Below are positions 1 to 3,990 of a stretch of DNA of 5,429 nt, in pieces; the stretch's first letter is position 1; each line of letters opens with the position of its first letter. A program made the translations under genes and the position numbers. A model generated the notes under the pieces. That model searched no databases, was not told where the DNA came from, and saw only the letters and a list, made by a program, of their open reading frames with translations. Source of the DNA: an uncultured Eubacteriales bacterium (GTDB taxonomy: Bacteria > Bacillota > Clostridia > Monoglobales > Monoglobaceae); assembly GCA_905198865.1 (NCBI GenBank), contig CAJKEB010000081.1, positions 1-5,429 of the forward strand. The letters are read 5' to 3'.

Positions 1-15
1 ACCGCAGTTTGCATT

Positions 16-34
16 TCCACCTGAAACAGGTGGA
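16..34. repeat. Perfect 8-bp hairpin with 3-nt loop near left edge
   Basis: Arms TCCACCTG (16-23) and CAGGTGGA (27-34) are perfect reverse complements around an AAA loop. The hairpin lies 26 bases past the stop codon of the small membrane-protein gene, so it could help terminate that minus-strand transcript. However, neither strand has a U-run after the stem (the minus strand continues AATGCAAACTGC), so a standard rho-independent terminator is not supported. It could also be the subterminal hairpin of an IS200/IS605-type element or another repeat, since contigs often break at such sequences, but too little flanking sequence is present to tell. Confidence 0.5.
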
Positions 35-59
35 GTCAATTAAACTATAATTTATTGAA

Positions 60-359
60 CTAATGCTGTACTATGCCGGTGCTGATAACAATTTTATCCT
101 TTTTCGAATAATTATCAATCGACAAATCCATCGGCTGCTTTATCTTAACAACCCTTACGCTGTCAGAAAGAGGTTTTTCTTTGTACATATCTCTCAATAT
201 CTCTTTGCTTATCTTTTCAAAAGAGAACAAAATCAGCGCCGCCGGAAATATGTACATAAACGACCCCAATTCCAAAGCCTCAATCATTGCCCATAGAACT
301 ATACCGCCAATCATCAGCGAAAATCTCAATACCATTTTTGATGACTTATAATTTTTCAT
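60..359 (-). CDS. Small two-helix membrane protein, function unknown
   Basis: This is a 99-residue protein that I do not recognise. Residues about 10-29 (VLRFSLMIGGIVLWAMIEAL) and 33-48 (SFMYIFPAALILFSFE) are hydrophobic and read as a two-helix hairpin. The lysine-rich N-terminus (MKNYKSSK) and the charged C-terminal half (about 50-99) suggest that both ends are cytoplasmic. The start at 359 is supported by a strong ribosome site, GGAGGT (367-372 on the plus strand as ACCTCC), 7 nt upstream; the internal Met9 has no such support. The gene follows the pectate lyase gene on the same strand but is separated by 178 bp containing a terminator and a likely promoter, so it is probably transcribed on its own. 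Nothing in the sequence ties it to polysaccharide use. Reality of the gene is fairly secure; function is open. Confidence 0.75.
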   Translation of the reverse strand: MKNYKSSKMVLRFSLMIGGIVLWAMIEALELGSFMYIFPAALILFSFEKISKEILRDMYKEKPLSDSVRVVKIKQPMDLSIDNYSKKDKIVISTGIVQH

Positions 360-399
360 TTTAATTACCTCCGTTTTGCTATGTCTTTGATTTGAACTT

Positions 400-428
400 A
401 TTATACAAAATTGGGTGTCCTATAAACA
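400..428 (-). promoter_or_regulatory. Possible promoter for the small membrane-protein gene
   Basis: A perfect TATAAT (minus strand, 400-405) lies 40 bp before the start codon at 359. The -35 box expected 17 bp further upstream (423-428) reads TGTTTA, a poor match, and falls in the loop of the preceding gene's terminator. Placement just after the terminator fits an independent transcription start, but with a weak -35 this is a modest call. Confidence 0.4.
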
Positions 429-438
429 GGACACCCAA
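407..438 (-). terminator. Rho-independent terminator of the pectate lyase gene
   Basis: A perfect 10-bp stem, TTGGGTGTCC (411-420) with GGACACCCAA (429-438), encloses an 8-nt loop. Read on the minus strand it is followed by four U residues (407-410). It lies about 100 bp past the lyase stop codon and before the small membrane-protein gene. The U-run is short, so read-through is possible. On the plus strand the stem is followed by AATCGTTG, which does not favour termination in that direction. Confidence 0.75.
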
Positions 439-537
439 ATCGTTGTACAAGAGAATAATCAAAACTTTCACGGCAGATAAAATCAATGTGTTCTTTACAT
501 GACTTATTCTGACCGTTTCAGGAGGGGGATACTCTTT

Positions 538-3500
538 TTACCTTACAGCGTCATACGGCTTCATTGAGCCTGCCGACCACAAATAGAAGCGTACATCCGT
601 ATACTCTTTATCAAAATCCTCACTTATGTCCAAAGCCTGCGTTTCTGTTACAGGCACTGTAACCGTTATTACATCGACTACCATACCGTTTTCATACGCC
701 GCTGCGACAAACAGTGCTCCGTCGTTATCGTCACGGTTTATAACTGACGCTGTCACCGTTTTGCCTTCAAGCTTTGGTGTCACCTTGTAATAGACGCCGG
801 TATCACCCGAAGGAGTAGGGGTCGGTTCATATGTCGGCAAAGGCATTTGTGTCGGTGACGGAGCAGCTGTAGGCTCTGGTGGATTGTCTTTTCCGTTCAT
901 GGTATAGCTTACGCCGTAGAACTCTGCCTTTGAACCGGCAATATAAATATAATACGTCACGCCGCCGATAAGCTCCGCGGTTGTAGAGGTATATTCACTC
1001 GGCCCCACAGTCTCGCCCTCAAGCGGTTCATTTTCATTTTTATATGAAGAAACAATATTTCCCTCTGTATCATTTATACGAAATTCTTTGGTTGCGCCTA
1101 TTTTATAGTATACGGTGATATATCCGCTCTTTTCGGGAGTGTAGGTAAGCGCAGCGCCCTCTGCACCGTCATTTGAAGGATTTGTTGTACCTGCAATACA
1201 GCCGGGGAAATCAACCGAGTCGATACTCAGATTATTTTTCGCCTTATATGTCATCGCTTCATTGGCTGTCAAGTTATTCATCAGCGTTCCGCCGAGCGCT
1301 ACGTCTTCCGAAGCCTTCCAAATTCGGGTCGGAGCGTTCACTCCGAACGCTATGCTGACAAATCTGCCCTTTGACCCGTCAACGAACACATAATATGTTT
1401 TTCCCTTTTCAACCTTGGCTGTAAGCATCTGTTCACTGCCCGACGCTCCCGCAACGCTTGCAAGAGCCTCGCTCTTATAATCTACTGCGCCCTCTTCAAC
1501 GATATACGCGGTCTTGGTTGCGCCGAGTGCCGTAATATATGCGGTCAAAAATCCGTCTTCTGTCGGTTTATAGCTGAAAGCCGCGCCTTTTGCCTTGCCA
1601 TCACTCCATCCTCCGCTCGCCTCGCCGGACACATCTCCGTCTTTGCCGGATATGTAGTAGCTGTACTCGGTATTGTTTATAATTACTGCCGGATTTATGG
1701 AAGCTCCTGAAGTCAGATACATATTATAAAGTCCATCCATAAGCTTTGTTCCGGCGGCTTTTCCGACGTCACCTGACGAAGCAACCCAAACTGCCGATGT
1801 AGACTTTAATGTGATAGTAAAATACTTTTTCATCGTATATTCACCCTGCGTTATTTCTGCCACAAGCGATATGCTTTCGTTTGAATCGGACGGTCTTGTA
1901 ATCGCCGTAACCGCATTATTCTTTATTTTCACCTTTGATGAAGCGCTTGACCAGTTTATAACGCTTCCATGCAGACTTCCCGAAACAGGTAGAGTAATTT
2001 CTGATGGGTCGCTGACTGCTCTTGTCGGCAGAGAAATCGCCGCTGCGTCCTCGCGTGCAAACTCATAATCATCGCCCAAGTCGGCTACAGCAAGAGACGG
2101 CTCAACAACTCCTTCAGGAAAAGCGTTAACGGTTAAGTCGTTAATATAGTATTCAATATTGGTATATCCCTGACCCAGATAGTCGCCTGCTGAATCATCC
2201 TTATTGATATTCAGTCCTCGCGAAAGCTCCCATTCGTCCGGCATACCATCGTTATCGCTGTCGGTTATCTGCTTGTTGGTTTTTGCCGGATAATAGCTGT
2301 TATAATCACAGTATTGTATCCCGTACTTTGATATTGCGCTTTTTACGCTGCTGTCAGTAACTGTGCTGAATTCACGACCGCCGGTAAGCGAACCGGTACC
2401 TGTTCGTGCTTCATAAAGCACCTGTGCGTCAATTTTGTTTCTTGTTGTGTCAGTTTCATAGCTATAGCCCTGCCCACTGTTGTCCGCAGGATTAACCGAT
2501 GGACCGCAATAAGATATTACCGTGTTATACGCATCTTCAGCCGACTGTGCATTATACACGACCGAAACATTCTCGCCGTTCACAGCGGATACGCTGAACG
2601 GAACATCGGAACGGTAAAAGCTCTCGTCAAAGCCGGAAACGCCCGCCCAGTTATCTTTCTCTATAGACCCTGAATATACGCTGTTGTCTTTTTTGCGGAT
2701 AGTGTTTCCTTCAACATAAAACTTGTAATTCTCCTTGCCCGAACCGCTGGAGTTATTAAGAAATCTGTCTCCACCTCTTGTTGAAGGCCCCTCCTTGAGG
2801 TAGTTGTTCACATAGTTAATGTGTCCCATCGTTCCGTATGCCGTCTGGTAACCCCAGTCATATATCACATTGTTCACAAAATCCATAGCCTCGGTTCCCA
2901 CAACCTTGCCTCTGAAGTTTCTTGAAAGACTGTGGCAAAGCAGGTTATGATGCCATGTGTTCTGTCCTCTGCCGAACATTGCACCAAAGCCGTGCGCCCC
3001 TTTCGAGTGGTACGACACGCAGTTTGAAGGACCGACAATAGTATACTGCACTGTCATATTAGTGTTTTTGGAATATAATCCGAACTGCTCGTCATTTGCC
3101 CAGCCAAGCGCACAATGGTCGATTATCGAATTTGAGCCTGCGCTTCCGCCCCAGGCGTCATAGTCTGACTCGATCCCCTTTTCACCGGGACGCGAGCTTA
3201 TAAATCTTACTATTATATTATCTCCACCCATGCCTATCTTGCCATTTCTCAATGTAATTCCATGTCCGCCCGGCGCTGTCTGTCCCGCAATGGTAATATT
3301 GCCCTTGCACACAACATCTTTGCCGCCCAGATCGATAGTTCCGCCCACATCAAACACTACGATGCGGTTTGAACCCGATACGGCGTCACGGAATGAGCCT
3401 GTTCCGCTGCTGTTTAAGTTAGTGACATGGTATATCTTTCCGCCTCTGCCGCCGGTAGCATACATTCCGCCGCCCTCAGCCCCCGGGAACGCAGGCAGAA

Positions 3501-3618
3501 GCGCAGAATCAGCCGCCGCAACAGGAGCTGCACCAAATATTCCGGTGCCAATCGAAGAAATCGCAACCGCTAAAGCCGCAGTCGCCGCCAATAACTTTTT
3601 CAGCCGTCTTAGTTTCAT
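538..3618 (-). CDS. Secreted multidomain pectate lyase-like polysaccharide lyase (family PL1 type)
   Basis: Complete 1026-residue exported enzyme, expected to cleave pectate/pectin by beta-elimination outside the cell. Residues 1-36 form a signal peptide (KLRRLKK, hydrophobic core, cut near AAA-DSA). The catalytic right-handed beta-helix (about 42-500) has PL1 landmarks: FPGAEGGG (44-51), TGGRGGKIYHVT (55-66), VVFDVGGTIDL (87-97), ITIAGQTAPGGHGITL (108-123), IIDHCALGWANDEQ (165-178) and HHNLLCHSLSRNFR (223-236), the last carrying the probable catalytic arginine region. DSDNDGMPDEWE (453-464) is a calcium-loop-like motif common at the end of such lyase domains. Then come an atrophied bacterial Ig-like domain (about 515-604), two related carbohydrate-binding-like modules (609-760, 765-907), a Pro/Thr linker (912-938) and a C-terminal beta-rich domain (941-1026) ending FYLWSAGSMKP, a tail style seen in clostridial carbohydrate enzymes. 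The start is fixed by AGGAGG 8 nt upstream. It has its own promoter and terminator. Exact substrate (pectate or esterified pectin) is inferred from family only. Confidence 0.9.
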   Translation of the reverse strand: MKLRRLKKLLAATAALAVAISSIGTGIFGAAPVAAADSALLPAFPGAEGGGMYATGGRGGKIYHVTNLNSSGTGSFRDAVSGSNRIVVFDVGGTIDLGGKDVVCKGNITIAGQTAPGGHGITLRNGKIGMGGDNIIVRFISSRPGEKGIESDYDAWGGSAGSNSIIDHCALGWANDEQFGLYSKNTNMTVQYTIVGPSNCVSYHSKGAHGFGAMFGRGQNTWHHNLLCHSLSRNFRGKVVGTEAMDFVNNVIYDWGYQTAYGTMGHINYVNNYLKEGPSTRGGDRFLNNSSGSGKENYKFYVEGNTIRKKDNSVYSGSIEKDNWAGVSGFDESFYRSDVPFSVSAVNGENVSVVYNAQSAEDAYNTVISYCGPSVNPADNSGQGYSYETDTTRNKIDAQVLYEARTGTGSLTGGREFSTVTDSSVKSAISKYGIQYCDYNSYYPAKTNKQITDSDNDGMPDEWELSRGLNINKDDSAGDYLGQGYTNIEYYINDLTVNAFPEGVVEPSLAVADLGDDYEFAREDAAAISLPTRAVSDPSEITLPVSGSLHGSVINWSSASSKVKIKNNAVTAITRPSDSNESISLVAEITQGEYTMKKYFTITLKSTSAVWVASSGDVGKAAGTKLMDGLYNMYLTSGASINPAVIINNTEYSYYISGKDGDVSGEASGGWSDGKAKGAAFSYKPTEDGFLTAYITALGATKTAYIVEEGAVDYKSEALASVAGASGSEQMLTAKVEKGKTYYVFVDGSKGRFVSIAFGVNAPTRIWKASEDVALGGTLMNNLTANEAMTYKAKNNLSIDSVDFPGCIAGTTNPSNDGAEGAALTYTPEKSGYITVYYKIGATKEFRINDTEGNIVSSYKNENEPLEGETVGPSEYTSTTAELIGGVTYYIYIAGSKAEFYGVSYTMNGKDNPPEPTAAPSPTQMPLPTYEPTPTPSGDTGVYYKVTPKLEGKTVTASVINRDDNDGALFVAAAYENGMVVDVITVTVPVTETQALDISEDFDKEYTDVRFYLWSAGSMKPYDAVR
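805..885 (-). other. Proline/threonine-rich interdomain linker in the lyase
   Basis: This codes for residues 912-938 of the lyase, rich in Pro, Thr and Ser with PTPTPS-like spacing. Such segments are flexible extracellular linkers in clostridial and ruminococcal glycan-degrading enzymes, here tethering the C-terminal 86-residue domain to the binding modules. It is compositionally distinct from its neighbours but in frame and uninterrupted. Confidence 0.8.
898..1794 (-). repeat. Tandem pair of related binding-like modules within the lyase
   Basis: Residues 609-760 and 765-907 are diverged copies of one module. Matching blocks in order are VWVASSGDVGKAAGTKLMDGL with IWKASEDVALGGTLMNNL (line-up of the WKAS...G.KLM..L core), GAAFSYKPTEDGFLTAYI with GAALTYTPEKSGYITVYY, GATKTAYIVEEG with GATKEFRINDTEG, and KGKTYYVFVDGSKGRF with GGVTYYIYIAGSKAEF. 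The pattern of alternating aromatic and aliphatic strands ending in a GSxAxFYG-like motif suggests a beta-sandwich carbohydrate-binding fold. I cannot name a CBM family. The first copy has an extra glycine-rich segment (656-676) not clearly matched in the second. Confidence 0.75.
3131..3185 (-). repeat. 55-bp exact direct repeat, interior copy
   Basis: This stretch encodes lyase residues 146-162 (EKGIESDYDAWGGSAGS) plus two bases of each flanking codon. It is repeated without a mismatch, in the same orientation, at 5375-5429, the last 55 bases of the window. Identity stops at 3130/5374 (A versus T on the plus strand). This copy sits in an otherwise normal, conserved part of the catalytic domain and is taken as the original. 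Confidence 0.97.
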
Positions 3619-3647
3619 AACAAACCCTCCTGTATTCTGTAGCTTTG

Positions 3648-3675
3648 ATTATACACGAGTAATTACAAAACTCAA
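3648..3675 (-). promoter_or_regulatory. Sigma-A-type promoter of the pectate lyase gene
   Basis: On the minus strand, TTGAGT (3670-3675) and a perfect TATAAT (3648-3653) are separated by 16 bp. Transcription would start near 3641, giving a leader of roughly 23 nt that contains AGGAGG 8 nt before the ATG at 3618. The region upstream is AT-rich, which would help polymerase binding. I see no clear operator or catabolite-control (cre) site around it. Confidence 0.65.
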
Positions 3676-3816
3676 TATATTTATGTTTTTTGAATAAAAT
3701 AACCTAATATTTAAACAACAAATCATTAAACCACTACAACCAATCTGTATAATCAGCAGTTTCCTTTAATCATCTTTTTAATCAGGAACAGAAAAGGTAT
3801 TGAAAGGGAAATAAAC

Positions 3817-3851
3817 AAAAAAAGAAAGACCGATTGGGGGAACGGTCTTTC
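3817..3851 (-). terminator. Strong rho-independent terminator (stalk gene and/or small RNA)
   Basis: A perfect 9-bp stem, GAAAGACCG (3824-3832) with CGGTCTTTC (3843-3851), closes a 10-nt loop and on the minus strand is followed by seven U residues (3817-3823). It lies 140 bp past the stop codon of the stalk-domain gene and about 160 bp before the lyase promoter. The minus-strand loop reads UUCCCCCAAU, an unusually C-rich terminator loop. On the plus strand the stem is followed by A residues, so it works only leftward. Confidence 0.85.
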
Positions 3852-3886
3852 AAAAAAATTAAAAAGGGAGGGAGTTATGTTTATAT

Positions 3887-3908
3887 TTGTAACAATCCTT
3901 TGTTACAA
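3887..3908. repeat. 22-bp perfect palindrome (9-bp arms, 4-bp centre)
   Basis: TTGTAACAA (3887-3895) and TTGTTACAA (3900-3908) are exact reverse complements around TCCT. It covers the expected start point of the promoter at 3914-3922. It can therefore act as an RNA hairpin at the 5' end of that transcript, or as a dimer-binding operator blocking it. It resembles but does not match the Rex consensus (TTGTTAA-N4-TTAACAA). Confidence 0.85.
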
Positions 3909-3913
3909 TACAC

Positions 3914-3922
3914 ATTATACCA
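3914..3922 (-). promoter_or_regulatory. Extended -10 promoter reading leftward
   Basis: The minus strand reads TGGTATAAT, a full TGnTATAAT extended -10 element. The -35 region is weak: TTCACC is the best match, at a long 19-bp spacing, which extended -10 promoters tolerate. Transcription would begin at about 3907, at the palindrome. There is no ORF between here and the terminator at 3851, so the likely product is an untranslated RNA. Confidence 0.5.
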
Positions 3923-3990
3923 CCTTTTAAAACTTATGGGTGAATAATCTGTAAAAAAGTAATTAACAGTTTGTGAACATGCTAATATTC

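Larger units (their letters stand above)
3817..3908 (-). ncRNA. Candidate small regulatory RNA of about 90 nt
   Basis: An extended -10 promoter (3914-3922) would start a minus-strand transcript at about 3907, exactly at the edge of a 9-bp hairpin with an AGGA loop (3887-3908). A mostly unpaired stretch follows, with CTCCCTCCC (complement of 3866-3874) between U/A-rich runs, then a 9-bp terminator hairpin with a C-rich loop and seven U residues. 5' hairpin, C-rich unpaired core and terminator with a C-rich loop is the layout of Gram-positive regulatory RNAs that pair with G-rich ribosome sites (as known for RsaE). No coding potential is seen on that strand. No known family is recognised, and the segment could instead be only the 3' untranslated end of the stalk-gene mRNA. 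Confidence 0.4.
3619..3990. other. Intergenic region between stalk protein gene and lyase gene
   Basis: This is 372 bp without a supported protein gene. From left to right it holds the lyase ribosome site (AGGAGG, 3626-3631 as CCTCCT) and promoter (3648-3675), an AT-rich stretch with no clear signal (about 3676-3810), a strong minus-strand terminator (3817-3851), a C-rich single-stranded-type segment on the minus strand (3866-3874), a 22-bp palindrome (3887-3908) and an extended -10 promoter (3914-3922). The part from 3923 to 3990 shows nothing beyond low-complexity AT sequence. Confidence 0.8.

Noticed and set aside
3230..3697. Long open frame on the plus strand, antisense to the lyase start
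   Set aside because: It is very proline-rich, has no ribosome site and lies opposite the strongly supported signal peptide and catalytic domain of the lyase; a shadow of that gene's codon use.
3746..3753. TGTATAAT on the plus strand, a possible rightward promoter
   Set aside because: There is no matching -35 and no supported plus-strand gene or RNA downstream; such hexamers are expected by chance in AT-rich spacers.
3877..3930. Plus-strand 17-codon reading frame (MFIFVTILCYNTHYTTF) after an AGGGAGGG-like ribosome site
   Set aside because: It has a well-placed ribosome-site-like sequence but no convincing plus-strand promoter, overlaps the palindrome and the leftward -10 element, and its G-rich site is explained as the complement of the C-rich small-RNA core. 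A short leader peptide cannot be fully excluded.
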